64,000 nt of DNA from a virus: IMG/VR virus record IMGVR_UViG_3300044530_000662, positions 53,286-117,285 of that record; one strand, given 5' to 3'. The first letter of the stretch is position 1; every line of letters begins with the position of its first letter. Below, piece after piece: positions 35,741-42,901 of the stretch. The notes below the pieces were generated by a model. That model searched no databases. It was not told the origin of the DNA and saw only the letters and a list, made by a program, of their open reading frames with translations. A program made the translations under genes and the position numbers.

Positions 35741-35977
35741 TTATTCATTTATTAATTCTTCTTCTACTTTAGAATCATCAACTGTTAATTGTGATAATGT
35801 TGCTGCTACTGTTCCTGCTGTAGCTAAATAACCTGCTGCTGTAATTACTGCTGCTGGTAATGATATTGGAGCTGTTAGAATTACTCCTGCTACTGCACCT
35901 AATGTAATTGCAATGTTTCTTACTTTCTTCCAAAACTTTGGAGTTTTACCACTCCATCTTCTTTTTAACTCTTTCAT
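35741..35977 (-). CDS. Holin candidate with two membrane segments (78 aa)
   Basis: A basic N-terminus (KRRWSGKTPKFWKKVR) is followed by two hydrophobic helices with a short turn (IAITLGAVAGVILTAPISLP, then AAVITAAGYLATAGTVAATL), and the C-terminus is acidic. This charge pattern, size and position beside the endolysin fit class II holins, which open the inner membrane to release the lysin. Confidence 0.65.
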   Translation of the reverse strand: MKELKRRWSGKTPKFWKKVRNIAITLGAVAGVILTAPISLPAAVITAAGYLATAGTVAATLSQLTVDDSKVEEELINE

Positions 35978-36246
35978 TTGTCTTTATTTAATACAAACAT
36001 CTTAACTGCATCTGATAATTCACCTACATTCTTAGCTAGATTCTTTATCTCAAGTTGAGTAAGTTCTTGCAATGCTTGATATTTTATCTGTGTCTCTTGT
36101 TGTACAAGTTCTATTTTACCTTTCAGTCTTCCTTGCTCTTCAGTATTTTTTCTAACATCTCCGTGAATCATTTTTAAAAAGTATCCAAATATAGCAAAAA
36201 CAATACTTGTAATAAAAAGTCCTACGGTTAGTGTTTGTGTATCCAT
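35974..36246 (-). CDS. Membrane-anchored coiled-coil lysis protein, XhlA/spanin-like (90 aa)
   Basis: One N-terminal membrane helix (LTVGLFITSIVFAIFGYFL) is followed by a coiled coil through residue 85 (GKIELVQQETQIKYQALQEL). XhlA-type proteins and inner-membrane spanins have this layout. It is the first gene of the lysis cassette, with a late promoter motif 28 bases upstream, and overlaps the holin candidate by four bases. Confidence 0.6.
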   Translation of the reverse strand: MDTQTLTVGLFITSIVFAIFGYFLKMIHGDVRKNTEEQGRLKGKIELVQQETQIKYQALQELTQLEIKNLAKNVGELSDAVKMFVLNKDK

Positions 36247-36273
36247 TGTTATAAGTTATAAATATATATAATA

Positions 36274-36288
36274 ATATAGTAAAAATAT
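36274..36288 (-). promoter_or_regulatory. Late-type promoter motif before the lysis cassette
   Basis: On the minus strand it reads AATATTTTTACTATATT, the late motif with G to C at one position, 28 bases before the ATG at 36246. The spacing matches the other copies. Confidence 0.45.
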
Positions 36289-36303
36289 TTGAATCTACAG
36301 TGA

Positions 36304-37704
36304 TTATACCAAACTATATTCTATATACCATGTATCTGTATCTGTTTTTGTAAGTGTTGCTACACTGTATTGTCCTGGTAAAGGTCCAGGAATACTTGTA
36401 TATAAGGTTACTCCAATTACTCCTAATATGGTTACAGTTCCGGTTCCTTGTTGTGATACTTTTATTACAGCACCTGTAGGAATTGGAAAATTACTATTTA
36501 ATTGAATAGTCATAGTCTGCGGAGATGCCGAATCAACCATTAAAAATTTACCAGCATCTATATTCAATAAAATTCTACCAGCAATATTTAACTCTGGTGT
36601 TACATAAGCATTTATAGAGTTAGCTGCTACATTTATTCTATTATTAATAGCATCATTTACAATAGCCCAATCTACTCCAGCACCTGAAATAAAATTTATT
36701 TTTGATGTACTTCCTACAGCATTTGCATTTTCTGTAAGATCAATAGTTGCTACATTTGCTTGAGGTCCAAATCCTGATTGAAACTTAACATCATCTAAAG
36801 CATATCTATCAAAATTGGTAGCAAATGTATTAGCTGTTGTACCAGTCATAAATATTCTTACCATTGACATAGTACTGATAGCAAGATTGCCAAATGCATT
36901 TGTAGGAATAGAAACTAATTGCCAGTTTCCTATACTATTCATATTCATACCCCAGTTTGTAGCAAGGACAGAACCAATCAAAGTTGTACCGTTATAAAGG
37001 AAAATTTGAATATTTCTAGCAGGAAGAGCTACTGGTAAGTAAACTCTAAATGTAAGAAAAGCAAATGTTGTCCTAGAGATATTTCCTGTTGGTTTTGTAT
37101 ATTGTATATACTTACCACTACTATAGGTAGGAGCAGTAACTAAAGTGCACTGGCTTCCTTGAAAAACTGGAGCTGGAGTTGTACTTGAAAAATTAACTGA
37201 CAAAGCCGGAGCTGCACCTGCTACAGAAGAGGGATTCCAATCTGGAGTTAATCCTTCTCTGTAGACAAATTCGTTTGTTACTGTAGGAGTAGTTGAACCA
37301 GCTCCTACTAACACATACTGGATAAGTACATAGTTCTCATCTACTGCAGGAGTAAGAGGATTTGTAGCAGGAGTTCCAGAGATTACTGAAACTACTCCAA
37401 TATCATTTACAACTATAGCATCAAATCTTGGTAATGTTGGATTACTTGCAGGTAATGTTACATTCTGAGCATTTGCTGAAAGTTGTATTCCTGCAATTTG
37501 ATATACCAAAGCTGATACATTAAACACCATACCTGTATCAGACCAAGAAGCTCCTCCAGATATTAATAAGTTGGCTCTACCAGGGTTATTAATATTTGCA
37601 AGATCTAACTGAGTTGCATATGGATTAGTTACTGATGGAGTATTTGCACCTACGGCTGCATCATATGCATTACCAGGTAAATTTCTATTTATATTGATAC
37701 TCAT
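36304..37704 (-). CDS. Tail fibre protein with jelly-roll-type middle (466 aa)
   Basis: The N-terminal 160 residues form a conserved fibre base (NINRNLPGNAYDAAVGANTP). A middle domain (about 170-310) looks like a carbohydrate-binding beta sandwich (FAFLTFRVYLPVALPA, then DRYALDDVKF). The C-terminus holds PTGAVIKVSQQGTGTVTI and QYSVATLTKTDTDTWYIEY, a tail-fibre end domain common in phages. It overlaps the next fibre gene by one base. Receptor contact is inferred. Confidence 0.65.
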   Translation of the reverse strand: MSININRNLPGNAYDAAVGANTPSVTNPYATQLDLANINNPGRANLLISGGASWSDTGMVFNVSALVYQIAGIQLSANAQNVTLPASNPTLPRFDAIVVNDIGVVSVISGTPATNPLTPAVDENYVLIQYVLVGAGSTTPTVTNEFVYREGLTPDWNPSSVAGAAPALSVNFSSTTPAPVFQGSQCTLVTAPTYSSGKYIQYTKPTGNISRTTFAFLTFRVYLPVALPARNIQIFLYNGTTLIGSVLATNWGMNMNSIGNWQLVSIPTNAFGNLAISTMSMVRIFMTGTTANTFATNFDRYALDDVKFQSGFGPQANVATIDLTENANAVGSTSKINFISGAGVDWAIVNDAINNRINVAANSINAYVTPELNIAGRILLNIDAGKFLMVDSASPQTMTIQLNSNFPIPTGAVIKVSQQGTGTVTILGVIGVTLYTSIPGPLPGQYSVATLTKTDTDTWYIEYSLV

Positions 37705-38267
37705 TAGTATGTTTTGTTTAAAATAAATATATCACTATAGATATTGTTTCCTGTAGAAGCGACTTGCCATTGAACTGTTACATCCAATACATTAGGAATG
37801 GTTGTATCAAATGTTGTGTTATTTACCTCATTAAATCCAAATCCTTGAACAGAAGCATTGTTAGTTTTTGTATAATGAAATGAACCTAATGCTACAATAG
37901 ATGCTACACCAGCAATCCCAATTTGTCTAATTGTAAAATCAACATTTAAAGACCATACATCATCTATAACACTGCTGCCCAAATTTTGTAGATTACTATT
38001 TAAAAGAACAATAGATCCTGCTTTAACTCTAATTGTAATATTTTGATTATTATTAGCATTCATTACACCACCAAAAACAGCTCTAAAACTATCTCCTACC
38101 TTGAAGCCATTAGGAGGAACCGTTAATGTACCTACACCACCATTAATAAGACTAAGTTCTACATTAGTATTAGTGATTATAGTACTATTGCCTGTTTGAG
38201 CAAATAGACCTCCTGTTTTACTGTAGGGGCTAAAAAAATCACTATCTGTATAAACCTGAATACCCAT
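37704..38267 (-). CDS. Tail fibre-tip or head-domain beta protein (187 aa)
   Basis: Residues 40-130 (GTLTVPPNGFKVGDSFRAVF, then NNNQNITIRVKAGSIVLL and WSLNVDFTIRQIG) match a beta-sandwich module common in phage tail structural genes near fibres. No coiled coil is seen. It is coupled by one-base overlaps to both neighbours. Confidence 0.6.
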   Translation of the reverse strand: MGIQVYTDSDFFSPYSKTGGLFAQTGNSTIITNTNVELSLINGGVGTLTVPPNGFKVGDSFRAVFGGVMNANNNQNITIRVKAGSIVLLNSNLQNLGSSVIDDVWSLNVDFTIRQIGIAGVASIVALGSFHYTKTNNASVQGFGFNEVNNTTFDTTIPNVLDVTVQWQVASTGNNIYSDIFILNKTY

Positions 38268-39106
38268 TAGATATAACTATAGATAATTATTAATGATGAT
38301 CCTACATTAGTTGTAGTATCCCAAAAGAAAGAAGTTCCTACATAAGCATTTGAAGGACTATTTGCATCAAGATTTATAGTTGTTCCAGGTACTAAATTTA
38401 CATATGAGGCACCTCCATTAACTGATACTAATGCATTAGCTGTCCCATTAGAGAAGAATGATATTGAAGTAATATTAGGACCAAAAGAAGATAGATTCCC
38501 ATCTGCTGCAGAAACTTCAAGATTTTCAAGACTTACTATAATATATCTAGGTAATACATTAACATCTAATGCTTGTTCAGTTGGACTAAATGCAGTACTA
38601 GTAAGAGGAGTTCCCCCAGCACAAATTGATACTGAATCAGTTGCACAGTCTAAATCTCTTATATCTAAATCAAGAGCATCAACAGTAATACCTCCTTGAA
38701 GTTCAGTATATATATTATCTAAAGTTACTTCAGTAGCTAAACCTGTAGTGTTACTTACAATTTGAGCTAAGTAAGTATTAGGATTGATATATGTAATTGG
38801 AGCAACTGGAGTACCAGGTACAGTATCTCCAGCTTCAAAATATATAGGTGGATCAAATGTAGTTCCATTCCAAATTCTTATTTCTAACCATGTAACATCA
38901 TTAGCATCTACAACTAAGGCTGCTTCATAATCAGTACCATTTTGAATAGCTGCAAGTATTTGAGTTAGTAATGGTTCTACAGTATCTGTGTTATCTACAA
39001 TTTCTTGTAAAGCATCACAAGCACATTGTTGACCCATCAACATTTTCAATTGCCAAGGAAAGTTATTTCCTTTGTTTCCATAGTCTTTTAAATTTCCTAT
39101 TGACAT
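38267..39106 (-). CDS. Tail fibre-associated protein (279 aa)
   Basis: The N-terminus SIGNLKDYGNKGNNFPWQLK is a well-conserved start in tail-associated proteins of Bacteroidota phages, probably a docking segment. A short helix (LQEIVDNTDTVEPLLTQILA) and a beta-rich C-terminal domain follow. It is part of the coupled fibre cluster. Confidence 0.6.
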   Translation of the reverse strand: MSIGNLKDYGNKGNNFPWQLKMLMGQQCACDALQEIVDNTDTVEPLLTQILAAIQNGTDYEAALVVDANDVTWLEIRIWNGTTFDPPIYFEAGDTVPGTPVAPITYINPNTYLAQIVSNTTGLATEVTLDNIYTELQGGITVDALDLDIRDLDCATDSVSICAGGTPLTSTAFSPTEQALDVNVLPRYIIVSLENLEVSAADGNLSSFGPNITSISFFSNGTANALVSVNGGASYVNLVPGTTINLDANSPSNAYVGTSFFWDTTTNVGSSLIIIYSYI

Positions 39107-39132
39107 TGTTTCTTATTTTTAATTTTTAAAAC

Positions 39133-39294
39133 TTAATCTTCTTTTGTTAACTCCACTACATCTTGTGGTTGCGGTGGAAATAGTACTGCTAATGCTTGTA
39201 CTAAAAAAGCTGCATCCTGTAATGAGTAAGCACCTTTCTTAAACCCTTGATCTAATGCCTGGTTTAAAATTTGAATTGCTTGTTCTTGATTCAT
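39133..39294 (-). CDS. Small helical protein in the fibre cluster (53 aa)
   Basis: I choose the ATG at 39294 (MNQEQAIQILNQALDQGFKK) because it overlaps the stop of the 74-aa gene by four bases. A longer frame up to 39345 would lie inside that gene. The product is an acidic, two-helix protein ending VVELTKED. It may be a fibre chaperone by position. Confidence 0.55.
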   Translation of the reverse strand: MNQEQAIQILNQALDQGFKKGAYSLQDAAFLVQALAVLFPPQPQDVVELTKED

Positions 39295-39515
39295 ATTGCT
39301 TGTAATTCTGTTATTTGTAAAGGTGTAAGACCTGCAACAAACCATTCTTTACCCATCATAATTCTGATGTGTTCTACATTACGGTCAAATGTTGCTAATT
39401 CTTCTTCAGTGATATCTAGTTTACCGTTCAATTGATTATAGATAGCTACACTATCATAAGCAGCAGATACTGATTGTGCTACTTCTTCTGGGGTATAAGT
39501 AATTATATTTTCCAT
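39291..39515 (-). CDS. Small helical protein in the fibre cluster (74 aa)
   Basis: Acidic and helical (EEVAQSVSAAYDSVAIYNQL), ending with GLTPLQITELQAI. It is coupled to the 53-aa gene, and the two may form one tail-assembly chaperone unit. No family is recognised. Confidence 0.55.
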   Translation of the reverse strand: MENIITYTPEEVAQSVSAAYDSVAIYNQLNGKLDITEEELATFDRNVEHIRIMMGKEWFVAGLTPLQITELQAI

Positions 39516-39534
39516 GATTCAAATGTATTAAAAA

Positions 39535-40527
39535 TTATGCTAATAGAATTCTTTGTGCTACTCCATTAATAATAACATTCCAGTATTTAGTTTGAGTTTG
39601 TGCTGCTGTAACTACTGAACCTGCATTAGTTCCAACTGATCCAACTACAAATTGATTACTTGCTGTAGCTTGAGCATTTCTACCCAGAATAATACAACTA
39701 TTAAAATTACCTGAAAAAATATTGCTACCAACTATTGTATTATTAAAACCTGATACAAGATCTTGTGCAGATCCATATCCAATTACTGTATTTTCACTAC
39801 CAACAGTATTATATTGAGCAGTTTGATTTCCTAAAAATATATTACCGCTTCCTGTAGTAGTTCTAGTTCCAGCATAATATCCAATTGTTGTATTTTGACT
39901 TCCTGTAGTTGTATTCGTTGATGCTAAATAACCTATTGCAACATTTTGATCTGAATTTGAATTTAATAATGCTGCATTTCCTACAGCTGTATTATAACTA
40001 CCTGTAGTATTACTAAATAATGCTCCTCTTCCGATAACAGTATTATAGTTACCAGTAGCATTATTATACATAGCATTACAACCTATTCCTGTATTTTGAA
40101 TACCTCCCGTATTACTACGTAATGTATTCCAACCTATTGCTACATTTTGTTCACCTGATGTATTTAATCTTAAAGCAAACTCACCATATGATGTATTAGT
40201 TTGCTGATTACCTTTACCATTGTTCCAAATAGTTAAGTCAGTAGCATCATACTCTAACCATGCTGGTAATGAGCTAGTTGAATAGTTAGGAATGTTTAAA
40301 GTTGAACCTACTAAAGTAGACGCTCCACTAGTACCAAATGTAGTTAAGCTTAAGCCACCGCCACCAAGTTGAGCAGCTAGATCAGCATAAGTTATAACAG
40401 TAGGTTGATAACCACCGCCAAATCTTGCATCTGGTGTACCAATTGCTAATAGATCTTTATTGTCTAAGGTTGTCTTAACCTTACGCGTTGTGATAAGGTT
40501 AAAGAAGTTTGTAAGATTATTTAACAT
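39535..40527 (-). CDS. Tail fibre with YadA-head-like beta-roll repeats (330 aa)
   Basis: Residues about 105-280 hold at least ten tandem repeats of roughly 14-18 residues with the pattern S/G-x-N-T-x-I/V-G-x-x-A, for example GNYNTVIGRGALFSNTTG and QNTTIGYYAGTRTTTG. This is the left-handed beta roll of trimeric autotransporter heads (Hep_Hag type), reused in phage fibres. The C-terminal segment (TKYWNVIINGVAQRILLA) probably caps the trimer. It is a likely receptor-binding or shaft protein. Confidence 0.75.
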   Translation of the reverse strand: MLNNLTNFFNLITTRKVKTTLDNKDLLAIGTPDARFGGGYQPTVITYADLAAQLGGGGLSLTTFGTSGASTLVGSTLNIPNYSTSSLPAWLEYDATDLTIWNNGKGNQQTNTSYGEFALRLNTSGEQNVAIGWNTLRSNTGGIQNTGIGCNAMYNNATGNYNTVIGRGALFSNTTGSYNTAVGNAALLNSNSDQNVAIGYLASTNTTTGSQNTTIGYYAGTRTTTGSGNIFLGNQTAQYNTVGSENTVIGYGSAQDLVSGFNNTIVGSNIFSGNFNSCIILGRNAQATASNQFVVGSVGTNAGSVVTAAQTQTKYWNVIINGVAQRILLA

Positions 40528-40529
40528 AA

Positions 40530-41081
40530 TCAGTTAATTGTATAAAGTTCATAGTAAACATACAAATCACCATCCCAGTTATTAAGACCAGCTATTGCAG
40601 GATTAGCATTATAAAGATTAAACTCTAATCCATTTGCAATACCTGTAGATATCAAATATGGAATAGTATTATCAACTATAGTGTTTTTATAATATACAGA
40701 GTATTGTAAATATATATTATCTCTATTAGCTACAGTAAGATCTAGATCTGGATTATTAATCTTAAAAGATACAGTGCTAGCATAACCAGGAGCAGGTCTC
40801 AATGGTGCACTTATTCCCATACCAGTAATATCAATAATACCACGGGTAGTATCTACTGTTACAACATCAGTAGCTGCTCTATTTAATTCATAATGCTTAG
40901 TATTAGCTTTACAACCTGATTGTACAGCATCTTTAAGAGTCATTGCATAATCTTGATATCCATCATCTCTTTTAGTAAATGGTACCTCAGCACCTAATAC
41001 TATTAAGTCTGTGTCAGCATTATTAGCTTCTGTTTTGATAAGTTGCTGTTTTTTCCAGTACAGCCAGTTTAATATTGTCAT
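40530..41081 (-). CDS. Fibre-cluster structural protein (183 aa)
   Basis: The first 60 residues resemble the start of the 330-aa fibre: both hold NLTNFF/LNWLYW, D-L-I-V/L-A-I/L-G, then a YQDYAMTLKD/YQPTVITYAD segment, so they share a docking domain. The rest is beta-rich and ends NNWDGDLYVYYELYTIN. It is the first gene of the fibre operon. Confidence 0.6.
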   Translation of the reverse strand: MTILNWLYWKKQQLIKTEANNADTDLIVLGAEVPFTKRDDGYQDYAMTLKDAVQSGCKANTKHYELNRAATDVVTVDTTRGIIDITGMGISAPLRPAPGYASTVSFKINNPDLDLTVANRDNIYLQYSVYYKNTIVDNTIPYLISTGIANGLEFNLYNANPAIAGLNNWDGDLYVYYELYTIN

Positions 41082-41106
41082 GATATAAAAAATTAGATTA
41101 CAATAT

Positions 41107-41122
41107 AATATACTAAAAATAA
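41107..41122 (-). promoter_or_regulatory. Late-type promoter motif before the fibre operon
   Basis: The minus-strand sequence TTATTTTTAGTATATT is identical to the copy at 8415-8430 and lies 26 bases before the ATG at 41081, downstream of a terminator. Confidence 0.55.
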
Positions 41123-41125
41123 TTG

Positions 41126-41159
41126 AATAAAAAAAATCCTTAGCTAAAAAACTAAGGAT
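41126..41159 (-). terminator. Intrinsic terminator after the small membrane gene
   Basis: ATCCTTAG pairs with CTAAGGAT around TTTTTTAG (minus strand), followed by TTTTTTTTATT. Confidence 0.85.
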
Positions 41160-41186
41160 CTTCTATATGGAGAGAAACAGGGGATA

Positions 41187-41381
41187 CTATAATCGGGTAC
41201 CTAAATAAAAAGCTACAGCCAACATAACACAAAGTAATAAGTTAGCATATTGCCTACCTGTAGGATCATCCTCATAGACATTAGACATCTTATTATATAT
41301 AGGTTTAGTTAATGCATTATGCAATAAAAAACTAAATCCTATAACAAGGGTACCTATAAAAGCAATTATAAAATCTATCAT
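41187..41381 (-). CDS. Small two-helix membrane protein (64 aa)
   Basis: Two hydrophobic helices (IDFIIAFIGTLVIGFSFLLH and LLLCVMLAVAFYLGTRL) flank a short charged loop with VYEDDPTGRQ. There is no signal peptide. It has its own promoter motif and terminator. It may act at the host inner membrane. Confidence 0.6.
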   Translation of the reverse strand: MIDFIIAFIGTLVIGFSFLLHNALTKPIYNKMSNVYEDDPTGRQYANLLLCVMLAVAFYLGTRL

Positions 41382-41401
41382 AGTGTATCAATTCTTTTTT
41401 G

Positions 41402-41416
41402 TAAATATACTAAAGC
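41402..41416 (-). promoter_or_regulatory. Late-type promoter motif before the small membrane gene
   Basis: The minus strand reads AGCTTTAGTATATTTA, sharing AGTATATT with the other late copies, 21 bases upstream of the ATG. Confidence 0.45.
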
Positions 41417-41435
41417 TTTTTGTAAATCCTATTTT

Positions 41436-41729
41436 TTACCAAATAATAATTACATCTCCTTCATTAAGAACAAGTTTTGTCTCACCGTCAATATCAATAC
41501 GCTCAACTACTTCCATGTTTAAAGAACTTGTGCGGATGTAAACTTGATCTCCTACAGATACTTCTTCTACTTTATCACCTACTGCAAATACAGTAAGTTT
41601 GTTCCACATCTTTACAGCTTCAGCCATGATTGCTTCTTCATCCTTTGAGCTTAACTCAATAACTGATTTCTTTCTTTCAGGAATGCTTAACAAGATTGTT
41701 CTTCCTCTTAATTTTTTAAATGGTGTCAT
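41436..41729 (-). CDS. GroES-like cochaperonin (97 aa)
   Basis: The order of segments follows Cpn10: an initial FKKLRGRTILLSIPERK strand pair, a mobile-loop-like stretch (VIELSSKDEEAIMAEA), then KLTVFAVGDKVEEVSVGDQV, and a final KLVLNEGDVIIIW that matches the GroES end E-x-D-I-L-A-I. T4 gp31 and similar phage proteins replace host GroES so that GroEL can fold the large capsid protein. The role is inferred from the pattern. Confidence 0.6.
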   Translation of the reverse strand: MTPFKKLRGRTILLSIPERKKSVIELSSKDEEAIMAEAVKMWNKLTVFAVGDKVEEVSVGDQVYIRTSSLNMEVVERIDIDGETKLVLNEGDVIIIW

Positions 41730-41732
41730 GGT

Positions 41733-42017
41733 TTATGATTTAAATGTAATTACTTTTACTACTGCCATTTGAGCGTTCACCAGTTCTCCTACTGCATGAT
41801 CAAATAACAAACTTTTAATTGGAGATTTCTGCTCTGTATTATACTGATCTTTCATAAGGTTAGCAATTTCAGCCATCATAGACTTTACTTTAGCTACCTT
41901 GTCATCATTAGAAGGATTAAATTCTATCCCTACTAGTAATTCTCCAAAAGAGAGAATCTTAGTTTCAGTAATTGTTGTTCCTTCTGGAACAGTCACTGTT
42001 GGTTTGTTTGTTTCCAT
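41733..42017 (-). CDS. Acb2/Tad1-hairpin-like protein, candidate cyclic-nucleotide sponge (94 aa)
   Basis: The core SFGELLVGIEFNPSNDDKVA followed by KVKSMMAEIANLM and, after a linker, AVGELVNAQMAVVKVITF matches the helical-hairpin pattern of Acb2-type proteins (G-x-x-FNPS-x-x-x-V-x-x-K-x-x-x-A ... AQM-x-x-VK-x-x-T). Acb2 proteins bind CBASS and Thoeris cyclic nucleotides as hexamers and block defence signalling. The length (94 aa) fits. The assignment is from memory of homologues. Confidence 0.6.
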   Translation of the reverse strand: METNKPTVTVPEGTTITETKILSFGELLVGIEFNPSNDDKVAKVKSMMAEIANLMKDQYNTEQKSPIKSLLFDHAVGELVNAQMAVVKVITFKS

Positions 42018-42018
42018 T

Positions 42019-42228
42019 TTATTTATTTTCTGGTTTATGGTTTGGTCCTCCTGGTTGTTGTGCTAACCATTGAACATATAACTTATCTAATGTGGTCTCG
42101 CGTGATCCAGGATATATTTCTAAAATATGAATAGGTTCCATGTAGCATTTAAAATCACTATTCTCTCTGGAGTAGCATGCAACCTCACGGCCCTGGTGTT
42201 GTACTATTTCTTTTGTATACTTACTCAT
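42019..42228 (-). CDS. Small hypothetical protein (69 aa)
   Basis: A soluble mixed protein starting MSKYTKEIVQHQGREVACYS, with a CYMEPIHILEIYPG strand and a polar tail (QPGGPNHKPENK). It is adjacent to the Acb2-like gene and overlaps its upstream neighbour by eight bases. No family is recognised. Confidence 0.5.
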   Translation of the reverse strand: MSKYTKEIVQHQGREVACYSRENSDFKCYMEPIHILEIYPGSRETTLDKLYVQWLAQQPGGPNHKPENK

Positions 42229-42484
42229 TTACTTTATCATATGTAAGAACAAAGATATCCGGCTTACATGGATAGAACTCACCCTTAACTCCCATAATAA
42301 TATAATCTCCTACAGTAGCAGTCATTAATCCTTCTAAGGTCTGAATCTTTAACTCAGGTTCTAACTTAGCATTAGAGTAAGTTAAATAGCCTTTAGTACA
42401 AAACTTAAGAATCTCTTCTTTGTTTTTCCCAGTCCATTGAAGAGCATCAATGACAACTGGTCTTTTTACATACTTAGGCATCAT
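42221..42484 (-). CDS. Conserved phage protein of the GDYIIxGVKGEFYPCKPDIF family (87 aa)
   Basis: The C-terminal segment VGDYIIMGVKGEFYPCKPDI is the hallmark of a very widespread phage family of unknown function. The N-terminal KRPVVIDALQWTGKNKEEI is also typical of it (usually a P-V-x-x-A-x-Q-W strand). I chose the start at 42484 (MMPKYVKRP) because longer versions enter the preceding gene. Confidence 0.75.
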   Translation of the reverse strand: MMPKYVKRPVVIDALQWTGKNKEEILKFCTKGYLTYSNAKLEPELKIQTLEGLMTATVGDYIIMGVKGEFYPCKPDIFVLTYDKVNE

Positions 42485-42662
42485 ACTTAGTTTTAGCTGG
42501 TTTACTTTTTTTAGGATCAGTAGGAAGAGCTTCATCCAAAAGACTAATCTTAATCTTTTCTAATAAACCTACTATGGCAAGATTACCATAAGCTTCTTCT
42601 CCTACTCTGACCTCAATACCATTTTCAGTATTTGAGATACTAATTATTAACTTATTATCCAT
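42474..42662 (-). CDS. Small hypothetical protein (62 aa)
   Basis: The ATG at 42662 (MDNKLIISISNTENGIEVRV) is preferred over an upstream TTG that would overlap the promoter. Beta strands are followed by a helix (LAIVGLLEKIKISLLDEAL) and a basic tail. The pattern (I-x-I, G-E, L-G-x-L) resembles small phage proteins with an I-G-L-L helix, but I cannot name it. Confidence 0.55.
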   Translation of the reverse strand: MDNKLIISISNTENGIEVRVGEEAYGNLAIVGLLEKIKISLLDEALPTDPKKSKPAKTKYDA

Positions 42663-42683
42663 TATATATAATTGTTGGTTAGA

Positions 42684-42691
42684 CAAATATA
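42684..42691 (-). promoter_or_regulatory. Bacteroidota-type -7 box before the accessory group
   Basis: The minus strand reads TATATTTG, an exact TAnnTTTG, 22 bases before the ATG at 42662. Its context (ATTACTATATTTGTCTAACC) resembles the site at 34353. Confidence 0.6.
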
Positions 42692-42700
42692 GTAATATTT

Positions 42701-42901
42701 TTATTTATCAGCTACTCTACCAAATGTAATATTATTCTTTACTCTGATATCCTTGTGTGTAAACTGCCACATCTCTCCAGTGTCATTTAATATCACAGTA
42801 TATATAGTATCTGTCTCATGACCATAGTCTGTAACTAACCAAATAATCCCGGATCCTTTAGGTGTATTAACTTCTAGTCTATTATGTGGTTCATATATCA
42901 T
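42701..42901 (-). CDS. Small hypothetical protein (66 aa)
   Basis: I start at the ATG at 42901 (MIYEPHNRLEVNTPKG), which overlaps the end of the upstream 224-aa gene. A TTG nine bases upstream is less likely. The product is beta-rich (GIIWLVTDYGHETDTIYTVI), SH3-like in appearance. No family is recognised. Confidence 0.5.
   Translation of the reverse strand: MIYEPHNRLEVNTPKGSGIIWLVTDYGHETDTIYTVILNDTGEMWQFTHKDIRVKNNITFGRVADK

Noticed and set aside
39295-39345. N-terminal extension of the 53-aa gene (MVCCRSYTFTNN...)
   Set aside because: It would lie within the 74-aa gene. The ATGA overlap start at 39294 is the usual coupling in this genome.
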